From assembly GCF_903645305.1 (NCBI RefSeq), contig NZ_CAHJXO010000001.1:496001-560000 (forward strand): DNA of 64,000 nt. The letters are read 5' to 3'. The notes beneath the pieces were generated by a model. The model saw only the letters and a program-made list of their open reading frames with translations, was not told the DNA's origin and ran no database searches. This stretch comes from Corynebacterium sp. Marseille-P4321 (GTDB lineage: Bacteria > Actinomycetota > Actinomycetes > Mycobacteriales > Mycobacteriaceae). Shown here piece by piece: positions 8,751 through 20,218 of this stretch. Every line of letters begins with the position of its first letter. Positions within the stretch are counted from its first letter, which is position 1. A program made the translations under genes and the position numbers.

Positions 8751-9272
8751 ATGCTGGTCTACTTCTCATCCGCCACGGAGAACACGAAGCGGTTCGTGGA
8801 AAAGGTTGGTCTGCCGGCGCGGCGTATTCCGTTGTTGCGCAGTGAGGAGCCTTTGCTTATCGACGAGCCCTACGTCCTCGTCTGCCCCACCTACGGCGGC
8901 GGCGTGTCGGTGTCCGGCGGGAACTCCAAGCCGGTGCCGCCGCAGGTGATCCGATTTCTGAACAACGAGCACAACCGGGGCCTGATCCGCGGAGTGATCG
9001 CCGCCGGCAACTCGAACTTCGGGGCGGATTATTGCAAGGCGGGGGAAACCATCGCGGCGAAGTGCAAGGTGCCCTACCTGTACCGATTCGAGTTGATGGG
9101 TTCGGCCGAGGACGTGCAGCGGGTGCGCTCGCAGCTCATAGCCAATGCGGAAGCGCTAGGGTTGGACGGGTTGGACCCTGGGGACGTCGAGAAGCAAAAA
9201 GCCCCTGATGAGAACGCCGAGCGGCTAGCTCGGCTGCGTAAAAAGTACGAGAACAAATATAAAGGACGCTAA
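8751..9272 (+). CDS. nrdI: Flavodoxin-like class Ib RNR assembly protein
   Basis: The flavodoxin that supplies oxidant for assembly of the dimanganese-tyrosyl radical cofactor in NrdF. It begins [18 protein letters not shown] (phosphate loop of the FMN site), followed by CPTYGGG and [15 protein letters not shown], all family hallmarks. At 173 residues it is somewhat longer than the usual 130-150 because of a charged Lys/Glu-rich tail. An SD (GGGGGAGG) precedes the ATG; nrdE begins immediately after the stop. Confidence 0.95.
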   Translation: MLVYFSSATENTKRFVEKVGLPARRIPLLRSEEPLLIDEPYVLVCPTYGGGVSVSGGNSKPVPPQVIRFLNNEHNRGLIRGVIAAGNSNFGADYCKAGETIAAKCKVPYLYRFELMGSAEDVQRVRSQLIANAEALGLDGLDPGDVEKQKAPDENAERLARLRKKYENKYKGR

Positions 9273-9273
9273 C

Positions 9274-11439
9274 GTGACCTCTCAGACCTTAGGTAAAAAC
9301 GTGCCGGAGCCGGTCAACGAGCACGACCAGCTGGACTACCACGCGCTCAACGCGCTGCTTAACCTGTACGACGACAACGGGCAGATCCAGTTCGACAAAG
9401 ACCGCGAGGCGGCGAACCAGTTCTTCCTCCAGCACGTCAACCAGAACACCGTCTACTTCCACGACCTGGAAGAAAAGATGAACTACCTGGTGGAAAACAA
9501 GTACTACGAGCCGGAGACGATTGAGAAGTACGACTGGGACTTTGTGAAGTCCACGTTCAAGCGCGCCTACTCCTACAAGTTCCGCTTCCAGTCCTTCCTC
9601 GGCGCGTACAAGTACTACACGTCCTACACGCTGAAGACGTTTGATGGGCGCCGCTACCTCGAGCGCTTCGAGGACCGCGTGTCCATGACCGCGCTCTTTT
9701 TGGCGGGCGGCGACGAGGATCTGGCCACCGCACTGGTCGACGAGATCATGACCGGCCGCTTCCAGCCAGCCACCCCGACGTTTTTGAACGCCGGCAAGGC
9801 GCAGCGCGGCGAGCTCGTGTCCTGCTTCCTGCTGCGTGTGGAAGACAACATGGAGTCCATCGGGCGCGCGATTAACTCCTCGCTGCAGCTGTCCAAGCGC
9901 GGCGGCGGCGTGGCGCTGCTGCTTTCCAACATCCGTGAATCCGGTGCGCCGATTAAGCACATCGAGAACCAGTCCTCCGGTGTGATCCCCGTGATGAAGT
10001 TGCTCGAGGACTCTTTCTCCTACGCCAACCAGCTCGGCGCGCGCCAGGGCGCGGGAGCGGTGTACCTCAACGCCCACCACCCGGACATCATGCGCTTTTT
10101 GGACACGAAGCGTGAGAACGCGGACGAGAAGATCCGCATCAAGACGCTTTCGCTCGGCGTGGTCATCCCGGACATCACATTCGAGCTGGCGAAGCGCAAC
10201 GACGATATGTACTTGTTCTCCCCGTACGACGTGGAGCGCGTCTACGGTGTGCCGTTCGCCGACATCTCTATTACGGAGAAGTACGAGGAGATGGTGGAGG
10301 ACCCGCGCATCCGCAAGTCCAAGATCAAGGCGCGCCAGTTCTTCCAGACGATTGCGGAGATCCAGTTCGAGTCCGGCTACCCCTACATCCTGTTCGAGGA
10401 CACGGCGAACCGCGCGAACCCGGTGAAGACGGGCCGGATCAACATGTCCAACCTGTGCTCGGAGATTCTGCAGGTCAACTCGCCGTCTGTGCTGAACGAG
10501 GATCTGACCTATGACACCGTCGGCCACGACATTTCCTGCAACCTGGGGTCGATGAACGTGGCGATGGCGATGGATTCGGACAATTTCGCCCGCACGGTGG
10601 AGACCGCGATCCGTGGCCTCACGGCTGTGGCGGACTCGACGTCCATCGACTCGGTGCCACCGGTGCGCGAGGGCAATAACGCTTCCCACGCGATCGGCCT
10701 GGGCCAGATGAACCTGCACGGCTACCTGGGCCGCGAGCACATCCAATACGGCTCGGAGGAGGGCCTTGACTTCACCAACGCGTACTTCGCTGCGGTGATG
10801 TACCAGGCCATCCGCGCGTCCCACGCCATTGCGGTGGAGAAGGGCGAGGCATTCGAGGACTTCGCCGAGTCTGAGTACGCGACAGGGGAGTTCTTCGACC
10901 GTTACGACCCGGCGGATTTCCAGCCGAAGACGGAGAAGGTGCGCGCACTGTTCGACGCGAACGACATCGCGGTTCCTACCGCCGAGGAGTGGGCGCAGCT
11001 GAAGGCCGACGTTGCGCGCGACGGCATTTATAACCGTTACCTGCAGGCTGTGCCGCCGACCGGTTCGATTTCCTACATCAACAATTCGACGTCCTCGATC
11101 CACCCGATTGCTTCGAAGATTGAGATCCGCAAGGAAGGCAAGATCGGCCGCGTTTACTACCCGGCGCCGCACATGGACAACGAGAACATCGAGTATTTCC
11201 AGGACGCGTACGAGATCGGCTTCGAGAAGATCATCGATACCTACGCTGTGGCCACGAAGTACGTCGACCAGGGCCTGTCGCTGACGTTGTTCTTCAAGGA
11301 TTCGGTGACCACCCGCGACATCAACAGGGCCCAGATCTACGCGTGGCGCAAGGGCATCAAGACGCTGTACTACATCCGCCTGCGTCAGATGGCGCTGGAA
11401 GGCACGGAGATTGAGGGCTGCGTGTCCTGCATGCTCTAA
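9274..11439 (+). CDS. nrdE: Ribonucleoside-diphosphate reductase class Ib, alpha subunit
   Basis: Catalytic subunit that reduces ribonucleoside diphosphates to deoxy forms. Of 721 residues, recognisable sites are the substrate region [22 protein letters not shown] with a redox cysteine, NLCSEIL with the thiyl-radical cysteine, the partner cysteine in ISCNLGS, the radical-transfer tyrosines in TLYYIRLRQ, and the C-terminal shuttle cysteines EGCVSCML. The ATP-cone allosteric domain of class Ia is absent, as expected for NrdE. It starts at GTG right after nrdI. Its partner nrdF lies about 1 kb away beyond a divergent regulator. Confidence 0.97.
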   Translation: MTSQTLGKNVPEPVNEHDQLDYHALNALLNLYDDNGQIQFDKDREAANQFFLQHVNQNTVYFHDLEEKMNYLVENKYYEPETIEKYDWDFVKSTFKRAYSYKFRFQSFLGAYKYYTSYTLKTFDGRRYLERFEDRVSMTALFLAGGDEDLATALVDEIMTGRFQPATPTFLNAGKAQRGELVSCFLLRVEDNMESIGRAINSSLQLSKRGGGVALLLSNIRESGAPIKHIENQSSGVIPVMKLLEDSFSYANQLGARQGAGAVYLNAHHPDIMRFLDTKRENADEKIRIKTLSLGVVIPDITFELAKRNDDMYLFSPYDVERVYGVPFADISITEKYEEMVEDPRIRKSKIKARQFFQTIAEIQFESGYPYILFEDTANRANPVKTGRINMSNLCSEILQVNSPSVLNEDLTYDTVGHDISCNLGSMNVAMAMDSDNFARTVETAIRGLTAVADSTSIDSVPPVREGNNASHAIGLGQMNLHGYLGREHIQYGSEEGLDFTNAYFAAVMYQAIRASHAIAVEKGEAFEDFAESEYATGEFFDRYDPADFQPKTEKVRALFDANDIAVPTAEEWAQLKADVARDGIYNRYLQAVPPTGSISYINNSTSSIHPIASKIEIRKEGKIGRVYYPAPHMDNENIEYFQDAYEIGFEKIIDTYAVATKYVDQGLSLTLFFKDSVTTRDINRAQIYAWRKGIKTLYYIRLRQMALEGTEIEGCVSCML

Positions 11440-11459
11440 GGAGCAATTGCTTGACGACG

Positions 11460-11487
11460 AGGGCGTGTCCGGCGGGCACGCCCTTTC
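11460..11487 (+). terminator. Terminator after nrdE
   Basis: AGGGCGTG (11460-11467) pairs with CACGCCCT (11477-11484) over a nine-base loop, followed by TTTCTC. It lies between convergent nrdE and gntR1, ending just before the regulator stop. Confidence 0.78.
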
Positions 11488-11517
11488 TCGTATGAGTGGC
11501 CCGGCTTGAGTGCGGGC

Positions 11518-12240
11518 CTACATCTCCACGAAGTCGTTGACGCCGGTGAGTAGGCTTCGCGACGTCTCCTCGGCGGTGCGGCCGTCGCCTTGGGCGATGG
11601 CTTCCGCGAGGTTGATGTGCAGGCGCATGGTTTCCATGGACATCTTTTCCGGCAGCATGCCGTAGGTGGTGCGCCCATGCATCATGTCGATGATTGGCGC
11701 GGCCAGGCGGCTGAACATCTCGTTGCGGGATGCCTGCAGGATGAGTGCGTGGAAGGTGGTGTCCGCCTCGAGGAACGGCTCGGTGTAGCCCGCTCCTTCG
11801 TCGGCAAGTTGTACGATTGTTTCGGCAAGTTCCTTGAGCTGCGTCGCTTGATCCGGGGTGGCGTTGGCGGCGGCGAGGCGGGCGGCGGCTGGCTCGATCG
11901 CGTCGCGAAGCTCGCGCAGTGATGCGATTTGCGCCTCGCGCTGGTTCTCGCTGTGCAACCGCCAGGAGATTACGGAGTGATCGAAGACGTCCCACTCGCT
12001 CAGCGGCAGTACCTTCAGTCCGACGCGGCGCGATGAGGAGACCAGGCCGAGCTGCTCGAGCGCGCGCATAGCTTCGCGCGCCACGGTGCGGGAGATGCTG
12101 AAGCGCTCAGAAATGTCGTGCAGGGTGAAGGTGTAACCGACGGGTTGCGCGCCGGAGACAATCTCCATTCCAAGCGTGTCCAGGACGGACGACAGCAGCG
12201 TTTGGGACGATTTCTCCCGGCTCGCGGCCACGAATCTCAC
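11518..12240 (-). CDS. gntR1: GntR/FadR-family regulator, GntR1-like
   Basis: A 240-residue repressor with an N-terminal winged helix (FTLHDISERFSISRTVAREAMRALEQLGLV, residues about 38-67) and an FCD effector domain (metal-ligand region EADTTFHALIL, then MRLHINLAEAIAQGD). Position between nrdE and nrdF is the same as GntR1 of C. glutamicum, which controls gluconate catabolism and sugar uptake; assignment by synteny. GTG at 12240 gives the longest form, but GTG at 12231 has a better SD (GAGGTGAG). It diverges from nrdF. The 150-nt gap holds AT-rich sequence that may contain its operator. Confidence 0.82.
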   Translation of the reverse strand: MRFVAASREKSSQTLLSSVLDTLGMEIVSGAQPVGYTFTLHDISERFSISRTVAREAMRALEQLGLVSSSRRVGLKVLPLSEWDVFDHSVISWRLHSENQREAQIASLRELRDAIEPAAARLAAANATPDQATQLKELAETIVQLADEGAGYTEPFLEADTTFHALILQASRNEMFSRLAAPIIDMMHGRTTYGMLPEKMSMETMRLHINLAEAIAQGDGRTAEETSRSLLTGVNDFVEM

Positions 12241-12269
12241 CTCAGTTATAAACGACCGATAAAACTTGA

Positions 12270-13382
<1,113 letters not shown>

Positions 13383-13420
13383 CACCAACTCCGGACGCCA
13401 CTGAGGACGTCGAGCCTAGT

Positions 13421-13486
13421 ACGCCGAGTCCGGTCCGCCGATTTCACCGCCCAAAACGCGTGAACTCGGCGTGCCGGATTCGGCGT
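13421..13486. repeat. Inverted-repeat element between nrdF and ctaD
   Basis: ACGCCGAGTCCGG (13421-13433) pairs with CCGGATTCGGCGT (13474-13486), 12 of 13, and its first nine bases also pair perfectly with ACTCGGCGT (13464-13472). So the left arm has two alternative right arms. There is no T-tract. The rest of the 333-nt gap (13383-13715) holds no gene; TATGAT at 13630-13635 is a possible -10 for ctaD. Confidence 0.6.
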
Positions 13487-13715
13487 TCTGCTGTTCGGAG
13501 GGCGGAAAATATCACCAAATTGGGGGTTCGACCCCGCTCGGGGGGAGTATTGCGCGGACCGTGTGCAGGGGGCTTAATCTCGTACCTGTAGTCGAGCTGC
13601 AAAAGCTGGCTATTTAATGAACCGATAGTTATGATTATCCGGTATCACTCGTGGCAACTGGGCTCTCAGTGCGCTTTCGCGCCGGTGGCACAGTCGCTTT
13701 AGTCAGGAGGATCGT

Positions 13716-15482
13716 ATGACCGCTGTGGCACCTAGGCTGGACAATTACGTCCCGCCGACCCGCCCGGAGCCGACGGGCAACGCCCGTAAAGGCTCCAAGA
13801 TTTACAAGCAAATCACCACGACCGACCACAAAGAACTGGGCATCATGTACATCATCATGTCCTTCATCTGGTTCTTTGTGGCCGGCCTGATGGCGCTGCT
13901 CATCCGCGCTGAGCTGTTCAGCCCGGGCCTGCAGTTCCTGTCCAACGAGCAGTTCAACCAGCTGTTCACCATGCACGGCACGGTGATGCTCCTGGCGTTC
14001 GGTACGCCGATTGTCTGGGGCTTCGCCAACTACGTGCTGCCGCTGCAGATCGGCGCGCCGGACGTGGCTTTCCCGCGTCTGAACGCGTTCGGTTTCTGGG
14101 TGACCACCGTGGGTGTCGTCGCGATGCTCGCCGGCTTCCTCACCCCGGGCGGCGCGGCCGACTTCGGTTGGACCATGTACATGCCGCTGGCTGATGCGGT
14201 TCACACCCCGTCCGTCTCCGCCAACCTCTGGGTTGTCGGTGTGGGCGCTACCGGTGTGGGCACCATCGCTTCCGCGGTCAACATGATCACCACCGTGCTC
14301 ACGATGCGCGCTCCGGGTATGACGATGTTCCGCATGCCGGTGTTCACCTGGACGGTCTTCGTCACCTCGATCATCGTTCTGATGATCTTCCCGCTGCTGA
14401 CCGCAGCTGCTATGGGTGTCCTCTACGACCGCCTCATCGGCGGCCACATCTACGATTCCGCGAACGGCGGCGCCATCTTGTGGCAGCACCTGTTCTGGTT
14501 CTTCGGCCACCCCGAGGTGTACGTCCTCGCACTGCCGTTCTTCGGCGTGATCTCTGAGATCGTCCCGGTGTTCTCCCGTAAGCCGGTCTTCGGCTACATT
14601 GGCCTGGTCTTCGCAACCCTGGCTATTGCGGGCCTGTCCATGGCTGTGTGGGCACACCACATGTTCGCCACCGGTGCGATCCTGCTGCCGTTCTTCTCCT
14701 TCATGACCTTCCTGATTTCGGTGCCGACCGGTGTGAAGTTCTTCAACTGGCTGGGCACGATGTGGAACGGCCACCTCACGTTCGAGACCCCGATGCTTTG
14801 GGCCGTGGGCTTCCTGTTCACCTTCCTCTTCGGTGGTCTGACCGGCATCATGCTGGCGTCCCCGCCGCTGGACTTCCACCTGCACGACTCCTACTTCGTG
14901 GTCGCGCACTTCCACTACACCCTGTTCGGTACCGTGGTGTTCGCCTCCACCGCAGGTGTGTACTTCTGGTTCCCGAAGATGACCGGCCGCATGCTGGACG
15001 AGAAGCTGGGCAAGATCCACTTCTGGCTTGTGGTGATCGGCTTCAACATGACCTTCCTGGTCCAGCACTGGCTGGGCAACATGGGCATGCCGCGCCGCTA
15101 CGCCGACTACCTGGACACCGACGGCTTCACGCTGCTGAACCAGATCTCCACGGTTGGCGCGTTCATCCTGGGTATCGGCTTCCTGCCGTTCATCTGGAAC
15201 GTGTTCAAGTCCTGGCGCTACGGCGAGATCGTCACTGTGGACGATCCGTGGGGCTACGGCAACTCGCTCGAGTGGGCAACCTCCTGCCCGCCGCCGCGCC
15301 ACAACTTCACCTCCCTGCCGCGTATCCGCTCCGAGCGCCCGGCGTTCGAGCTGCACTACCCGCACATGGTGGAGACCCTGCGCCGCGAGGCGCACACCGG
15401 ACACAACGATTCGGGCCCGGCCACCGGCGCCACGCACGAGCTGTCCGCGTCCGAGGGCATGGCAACCACTTCCGCGAAGTAG
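13716..15482 (+). CDS. ctaD: Cytochrome c oxidase subunit I (aa3 type)
   Basis: Catalytic subunit of the aa3 oxidase in the plasma membrane; reduces oxygen to water with electrons from the bc1 complex and pumps protons. 588 residues, 12 membrane spans. Key sites: [13 protein letters not shown] with a heme ligand, [22 protein letters not shown] with the CuB His and cross-linked Tyr, WAHHMFATG with the paired CuB His, and the late [10 protein letters not shown] with heme ligands. An SD (CAGGAGG) precedes the ATG. It follows nrdF as in C. glutamicum. Subunits II and III lie elsewhere. Confidence 0.97.
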   Translation: MTAVAPRLDNYVPPTRPEPTGNARKGSKIYKQITTTDHKELGIMYIIMSFIWFFVAGLMALLIRAELFSPGLQFLSNEQFNQLFTMHGTVMLLAFGTPIVWGFANYVLPLQIGAPDVAFPRLNAFGFWVTTVGVVAMLAGFLTPGGAADFGWTMYMPLADAVHTPSVSANLWVVGVGATGVGTIASAVNMITTVLTMRAPGMTMFRMPVFTWTVFVTSIIVLMIFPLLTAAAMGVLYDRLIGGHIYDSANGGAILWQHLFWFFGHPEVYVLALPFFGVISEIVPVFSRKPVFGYIGLVFATLAIAGLSMAVWAHHMFATGAILLPFFSFMTFLISVPTGVKFFNWLGTMWNGHLTFETPMLWAVGFLFTFLFGGLTGIMLASPPLDFHLHDSYFVVAHFHYTLFGTVVFASTAGVYFWFPKMTGRMLDEKLGKIHFWLVVIGFNMTFLVQHWLGNMGMPRRYADYLDTDGFTLLNQISTVGAFILGIGFLPFIWNVFKSWRYGEIVTVDDPWGYGNSLEWATSCPPPRHNFTSLPRIRSERPAFELHYPHMVETLRREAHTGHNDSGPATGATHELSASEGMATTSAK

Positions 15483-15504
15483 CGTCGCTTTAACCTCCTG
15501 ACAC

Positions 15505-15530
15505 AAACCCCCGCCCCGGCGGGGGTTTTG
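15505..15530 (+). terminator. Terminator after ctaD
   Basis: AACCCCCGCC pairs with GGCGGGGGTT around a tight CC loop, followed by TTG TT. Located 23 nt after the ctaD stop. Confidence 0.9.
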
Positions 15531-15562
15531 TTATGCCCGGGCAAGCGACCGTATTCCGGCCG

Positions 15563-15627
15563 TTGCAGAAATCGGGATTTTTGCCGTTTTCGGGCCAGTT
15601 TTGGGCCCGAATCCACGATTCGTGCAA
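15563..15627. repeat. Intergenic palindromic repeat, copy B
   Basis: The left arm TTGCAGAAATCGGGATTT is identical to that of copy A at 8047. The right arm 15610-15627 (AATCCACGATTCGTGCAA) is less perfectly paired. The centre contains the same two modules as copy A, GCCGTTTTCGGGCC and CCAGTTTTGG, but in swapped order. It lies directly after the ctaD terminator and just before the -10 of the next gene. Confidence 0.75.
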
Positions 15628-15647
15628 CGCGGAGTAGCGTGGCCCGA

Positions 15648-16361
15648 GTGAATGACATCCAGCGCGCGCACGCCTTGCTGCAACACCGCGTCGGAGGCGA
15701 GTACCGCGGGCATACCGAGAACCCTGGTGATCCGTCGACCGTCCAGGCCATGCAGTTGGCCATCAACCTGCCCAAGCAAGATCCGCCGAGCCGGAACAAG
15801 GTGCTTAACGACGCCGCCCGGGCCGCAGTGGCCGTCTGCCTCGACGAGCGGGCGGGGCAAGAAGGCTTCTGGAGGGATCGGTTGGAGGCGTGGTACTCGC
15901 ATCGCATCCGTAAGGTGGCGCGCAGGGCCCGGAACAAGGCGTGGGACGACGTGCAGGCACTCCCCGGAGTCACCGTGGAGAGCGTGCGCGCGTTCGTGCC
16001 TTCCCCGGTAGATGATGTGCCACACGAAATTGCGAAGCTGCAGATCAAGGGGACCGACCTGGAGGCCGGAGAGGTGCTCCCGATCGATGAGGAAGCACCT
16101 ACAATCTACGTCGATGTGCGGCTGGGTATGACGCTAGGGAAGGCGGCCGCGCAGGTGGGACACGCGTCGATGCTGCTTGCTGCTGCGATGGAACCCGATT
16201 GGGTCGAGCAGTGGGCAATGGACGGATTCAGGCTGAACGTGCGCGAGGTGGGCGGAGAGGCGTTCGGGGCCGCAATTCGCCATGAAGATTCCGTGCCGGT
16301 GCAGGACTCCGGGTTTACGGAAGTGGCGCCGGGGTCCATCACCGTAGTGGCTATCCCTTAG
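15648..16361 (+). CDS. PTH2-like (peptidyl-tRNA hydrolase type 2) domain protein
   Basis: A 237-residue protein. The C-terminal 90 residues (TIYVDVRLGMTLGKAAAQVGHASMLL, then SVPVQDSGFTEVAPGSITVVAI) match the PTH2 fold, whose conserved Lys/Gly/Gln/His cluster is present. The N-terminal 140 residues are charged, rich in Arg, and not recognised. GTG at 15648 lies 7 nt after TAGCGT (15635-15640), so a leaderless start is likely; the frame is open further upstream. True peptidyl-tRNA hydrolase activity is unproven. It converges with and overlaps the helicase gene by 11 nt. Confidence 0.7.
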   Translation: MNDIQRAHALLQHRVGGEYRGHTENPGDPSTVQAMQLAINLPKQDPPSRNKVLNDAARAAVAVCLDERAGQEGFWRDRLEAWYSHRIRKVARRARNKAWDDVQALPGVTVESVRAFVPSPVDDVPHEIAKLQIKGTDLEAGEVLPIDEEAPTIYVDVRLGMTLGKAAAQVGHASMLLAAAMEPDWVEQWAMDGFRLNVREVGGEAFGAAIRHEDSVPVQDSGFTEVAPGSITVVAIP

Positions 16362-18381
16362 CCACGAGACGCTTCAACGCGCCGCGGACGACTGCGGGGT
16401 CCGTGGTTTCCCAGAACGGGGGCAAGCTGCGTCGAAGATAAGTGCCGTAGCGTTTCGTGGAAAGGCGGTTATCCAGTACTGCGACCACGCCGCGGTCGGT
16501 GGTGGAGCGCAGCAGCCGGCCCGCGCCCTGGGCCATCAGCAGGGCCGCGTGGTTGGCGGAGACTTCCATGAATCCGGATCGGCCGGCGGCGTCTGCGGCG
16601 TTGGCGCGGGCCTGCATCAGGGGGTCGTCAGGGCGGGGGAAGGGGATGCGGTCGATCAAAACCAGGGAGCAGGCGCTGCCCGGCACGTCCACGCCCTGCC
16701 ACAGGGTGAGGGTGCCAAACAGGCAGGAGTTCTCGTTCTTTGAGAACTCGTCGACGAGCACACCGGTGGAGTCCTCGCCCTGGAGCAGGATGTCGAAGGG
16801 GAGGCGCTCTCGCATCGCCTCTGCGGCCTGCGTGGCGGCGCGTTTGGAGGAAAACAACCCCAGGGTGCGCCCGCCGGCGGCGGTGATGAGCTCGGCGATC
16901 TCGTCGAGGGTTTCGGCGGCGAGACCGTCGCGGCCAGGTGTGGGCAAATGGCGCGCGCAATAGAGGATGCCGGCTTTGCGGGGGTCGAAGGGTGTGCCGG
17001 CATCGAGTCCGTCCCAGCTGCCCTCGGGAAGGCCCCAGTTCGCGGCCATCGCGTTGAAGTTGCCGCCCAGTGCCAAGGTTGCGGAGGTAAGCACCACCGT
17101 GGAGTCGCCGAACAGCTGGTCATGTAAGAGGCCTGCGACCGAAAGCGGAGCGACCGCCACGGAATCGCCCCAGCGGTCGTGCCGGTCGAGCCAGACGACG
17201 TCGGTGTGCTTCGCCGGGTCGCCCTCGTCGAAGACGGTGAGGATGCGCACCACCGCGTCGTGGAGGTCCTCCAGGTGGTTCCTCAGGTTCGTGCGCTCGG
17301 CGAAGCGCTCCGGGTCATTATCGGCTTCGCCTTCCGGCGCGTCCGAGATGGTCGCGCGTGTCTTCCACAACGCGTCGCGCAGGGCGACGAAGGCACCGCG
17401 TGCGGGCTCTGAGATTGTCTCCCAACGGCCGGGTGGCTCGAGCTCCAGCGCGACGGTGAAATCGTCGATAACGTCCTCGAGCGTTTCTTTCTTCGCGCCG
17501 AGTTTCTCCGCCCGTTTCGCGGCCATGGAAAGCGAGCGCTTGGAAATGCCGTTTGTGGCCACTGAGGTCACCCGGCCGTCAAGTTCGTGGGCCTCGTCGA
17601 TAATCACGGCGTCGTGGGCGGGGAGCACGTCTACTTCCGAAAGCGCGTCGATGGCCAGCAGCGCGTGGTTGGTCACCACGATGTCGACGTCCTTCGTCTT
17701 CTCGCGCGCAAGCTCGGCGAAGCAGTCCTCGCCGTGCGGGCAGCGCGTCGCTCCCAGGCACTCACGCGAGGACACCGATACCTGTGCCCACGCCTGGTCG
17801 CTCACGCCGGGGACTAAGTCGTCCCGGTCGCCGGTTTCGGTTTCCTGGGCCCACTCGTTGACGCGCTTGACTTGGCGGCCCAGCCAGGAGATGTCGTCTT
17901 CTTCGATGAGGGCGTCGGGCACTTCAGCGTCGATAAGCAACTTGTGCAAGCACACGTAGTTGTTGCGGCCCTTTTGAATGGCGAACGTGGGGCGCTGCGG
18001 CAACAGTGGCTCCAACGCGTCGGCGAGACGCGGCAGGTCGCGCTCGACGAGCTGGCGCTGCAGCGCGATCGTGGCGGTGGAAACCACCACCGTGGTGTCG
18101 TTGAGTTGCGCGTGGCGGATTGCCGGGACGAGGTAGGCGAGCGACTTGCCCGTGCCTGTTCCGGCCTGGACCGCGAGGTGACGCTCCGAATCCAGTGCTT
18201 TGGTAACCGCATTCGCCATCTTCACCTGGCCCGGGCGCTCCGCGCCGCCGAGCGCCTCAACCGCGGCTGCCAGCAGGTCGCCGGTGGCGTGGCTCAGCAG
18301 TTCGTCGCGTGGCGCACGCTCGTTGTCGCGCTTCGTTGCGTCGCCACTAGTCCCAGAGTCGCTTGTGCCGGAGTCGCTCAT
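16351..18381 (-). CDS. dinG: ATP-dependent DNA helicase, DinG/XPD family
   Basis: A 676-residue superfamily 2 helicase of the iron-sulfur XPD/DinG group, acting 5'-3' on damaged or structured DNA. Walker A QAGTGTGKS at residues 72-80, DEAH box VIIDEAHEL, and C-terminal helicase motifs FGTLTLWQGVDVPG and QGAGRLLRSTTDRG. Four cysteines (one in NNYVCLHKL, three in SRECLGATRCPHGEDC) fit an Fe-S cluster. The ATG at 18381 has TAGACT 8 nt upstream on the minus strand. The first ~20 residues are a Ser/Thr/Asp-rich disordered leader. Confidence 0.92.
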   Translation of the reverse strand: MSDSGTSDSGTSGDATKRDNERAPRDELLSHATGDLLAAAVEALGGAERPGQVKMANAVTKALDSERHLAVQAGTGTGKSLAYLVPAIRHAQLNDTTVVVSTATIALQRQLVERDLPRLADALEPLLPQRPTFAIQKGRNNYVCLHKLLIDAEVPDALIEEDDISWLGRQVKRVNEWAQETETGDRDDLVPGVSDQAWAQVSVSSRECLGATRCPHGEDCFAELAREKTKDVDIVVTNHALLAIDALSEVDVLPAHDAVIIDEAHELDGRVTSVATNGISKRSLSMAAKRAEKLGAKKETLEDVIDDFTVALELEPPGRWETISEPARGAFVALRDALWKTRATISDAPEGEADNDPERFAERTNLRNHLEDLHDAVVRILTVFDEGDPAKHTDVVWLDRHDRWGDSVAVAPLSVAGLLHDQLFGDSTVVLTSATLALGGNFNAMAANWGLPEGSWDGLDAGTPFDPRKAGILYCARHLPTPGRDGLAAETLDEIAELITAAGGRTLGLFSSKRAATQAAEAMRERLPFDILLQGEDSTGVLVDEFSKNENSCLFGTLTLWQGVDVPGSACSLVLIDRIPFPRPDDPLMQARANAADAAGRSGFMEVSANHAALLMAQGAGRLLRSTTDRGVVAVLDNRLSTKRYGTYLRRSLPPFWETTDPAVVRGALKRLVAKG

Positions 18382-18449
18382 ACCGGGCAAGTCTAGTGAG
18401 GGCGCCGACGCGCGACGGAAACCCCTACGCCGAACCCCTACGCCGCCAG

Positions 18450-19808
18450 TTACTCGGTCGGCTCGGGGAAGCCGATGAAGTGCGTCGGGATGGCCACCTC
18501 GCCGCGGGCAAGCGACAGGCCCTCCCACGGCAGGGTCTCGCGGGCCTGGGCGTGCGTGGCGCGGACCTCCTCGATGCCTGGCAGGTCGGAGACGATCTCG
18601 CCGTCGCGGATCAGCGGCACCGTAAGCTCGCGGTACTCAAGGTGCGGCTTGCGCGGAACGTCCTGGCCGAGCGGGTGCACGATCTCGGAGACCGCCACGC
18701 CGGAGGAGCGGTAGGTGCGCATCGCGGCCTTGCCGCCGCCGTGGGTGATTTTGCCGGAGGAACGCTTCGCCACCGGGGTGCCCTCCACCTCAACCAGCTT
18801 GTACACCAAACCCGCGGTGGGGGCGCCGGAACCGGTGACCACGGAGGTGCCCACGCCGAAGCCGTCCACCGGGTCGCCGCGCAGGCCGGCGATGGCGAAC
18901 TCATCCAGATCGGAGGAGACGATGATCTTGGTGTTGAACGCGCCCGCGTCGTCAAGCTGCTGGCGCACGCGGCGCGACACGATGCCCAAATCGCCCGAGT
19001 CGATGCGCACTCCGCCCAGCTCGGTGCCCGCGACCTCGAGCGCGTGCTCGACGCCCTTGGTGATGTCGAAGGTGTCCACCAGCAGCGTGGTGTCCACGCC
19101 AAGGGAATCGATCTGCGCCCGGAACGCGGCCTTCTCATCCGGCACGCCGTCCTCGCCGACGTGCAAAAGCGTCCAGGAGTGCGCCGCGGTGCCGGCTGCC
19201 GGGATGCCGTAGCGCAGCGACGCCTCCATGTTGGAGGTGGAGGTAAAGCCCGCGATGTAGGCGGCGCGGGCGGCGGACACAGCAGCCTGCTCGTTGGCGC
19301 GGCGGGAACCCATCTCCATAATCGGCCGGCCATCGGCGGCGGAAACCATGCGCGAGGCGGCAGACGCCACGGCGGAATCGGCGTTCAGGATGGACAAAAG
19401 CACCGTCTCCAAGATGACGCACTCGGCAAACGTGCCGCGCACCGTCATGATGGGGGAGTAGGGGAAATACAGCTCGCCTTCGCGGTAGCCGTCGATCTGG
19501 CCGGAGAACTTGAAGTTGCACAGGTACTCGCGTGCCTCGTCCGATAAAAAGTCAGCCACCTTGAGCTGGTCTTCGGTGAAGCGGAACTTCGTAATCGCGT
19601 CGAGGACGCGCCTGGTGCCAGCCACAACGCCGTAGCGGCGCTCGTTAGGCAAGCGGCGGCCAAAGACCTCGAAGACGCATTCGCGGTCGGCGGTGCCGTC
19701 CTTAATCGCCGCGTCGAGCATTGTCAGCTCGTACATATCGGTGAGGAACGCGGTGGAGCGCTCGGTGTCGGCCACCTGGCAGGGGGCCTGGGTCTGTGTG
19801 TCGTTCAT
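18450..19808 (-). CDS. pncB: Nicotinate phosphoribosyltransferase
   Basis: Converts nicotinate and PRPP to nicotinate mononucleotide, the entry step of the Preiss-Handler NAD salvage pathway. It starts [17 protein letters not shown], the family N-terminus. [20 protein letters not shown], the motif [12 protein letters not shown], and [18 protein letters not shown] with the PRPP-site acids are diagnostic. 452 residues. TACGCT lies 8 nt upstream of the ATG on the minus strand. Divergent from clpS with 45 nt between starts, so regulatory sites must overlap. Works with nadE and pncA elsewhere in the window. Confidence 0.95.
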   Translation of the reverse strand: MNDTQTQAPCQVADTERSTAFLTDMYELTMLDAAIKDGTADRECVFEVFGRRLPNERRYGVVAGTRRVLDAITKFRFTEDQLKVADFLSDEAREYLCNFKFSGQIDGYREGELYFPYSPIMTVRGTFAECVILETVLLSILNADSAVASAASRMVSAADGRPIMEMGSRRANEQAAVSAARAAYIAGFTSTSNMEASLRYGIPAAGTAAHSWTLLHVGEDGVPDEKAAFRAQIDSLGVDTTLLVDTFDITKGVEHALEVAGTELGGVRIDSGDLGIVSRRVRQQLDDAGAFNTKIIVSSDLDEFAIAGLRGDPVDGFGVGTSVVTGSGAPTAGLVYKLVEVEGTPVAKRSSGKITHGGGKAAMRTYRSSGVAVSEIVHPLGQDVPRKPHLEYRELTVPLIRDGEIVSDLPGIEEVRATHAQARETLPWEGLSLARGEVAIPTHFIGFPEPTE

Positions 19809-19853
19809 GGTGAGCCAGCGTACCCCTTGACCGGAGAAGGTAGGGTGGGGCAC

Positions 19854-20204
19854 ATGTTTGGTACAGCCGATTCCCCGATCCGGGCCCGCGCCGCCCGCCC
19901 GCAGATGGGTTCGCCGATGGCCACGCCGGAGCTGGACGAGGCGATTGATGTTGAGGTGACCACGAGCGAGAATCTGCCGTGGATGTGCATCGTGTGGGAC
20001 GACCCGGTGAACCTGATGAGCTACGTCGCCTACGTGTTCCAGACCGTGCTGGGGTACGACCGCAAGCGCGCCAACGAGCTGATGATGCAGGTGCACACCG
20101 AGGGCAAAGCCGTCGTTTCCTCCGGCGAGAAAGACAAGGTGGAAACCGACGTGAAGAAGCTGCACACCCACGGCCTGTGGGCCACGATGCAGCAGGCGGG
20201 GTAA
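19854..20204 (+). CDS. clpS: ATP-dependent Clp protease adaptor ClpS
   Basis: Delivers N-end-rule substrates to ClpC/ClpP. The core reads [27 protein letters not shown] followed by [11 protein letters not shown], matching the DDP metal/degron pocket and the conserved fold. 116 residues from ATG 19854, which sits 7 nt after TAGGGT (19841-19846); the leader of about 30 residues before the core is disordered. First gene of a conserved actinobacterial row with DUF2017 and a P1 peptidase. Confidence 0.95.
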   Translation: MFGTADSPIRARAARPQMGSPMATPELDEAIDVEVTTSENLPWMCIVWDDPVNLMSYVAYVFQTVLGYDRKRANELMMQVHTEGKAVVSSGEKDKVETDVKKLHTHGLWATMQQAG

Positions 20205-20218
20205 GGGGAAGAGCTGGG

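Noticed and set aside
9289..11172. 627-codon frame antisense to nrdE
   Set aside because: Entirely inside nrdE, with low-complexity Val/His/Arg-rich translation; a product of high-GC codon use.
13635..15506. 623-codon frame antisense to ctaD
   Set aside because: Shadow of a highly conserved cytochrome oxidase gene; no recognisable domain.
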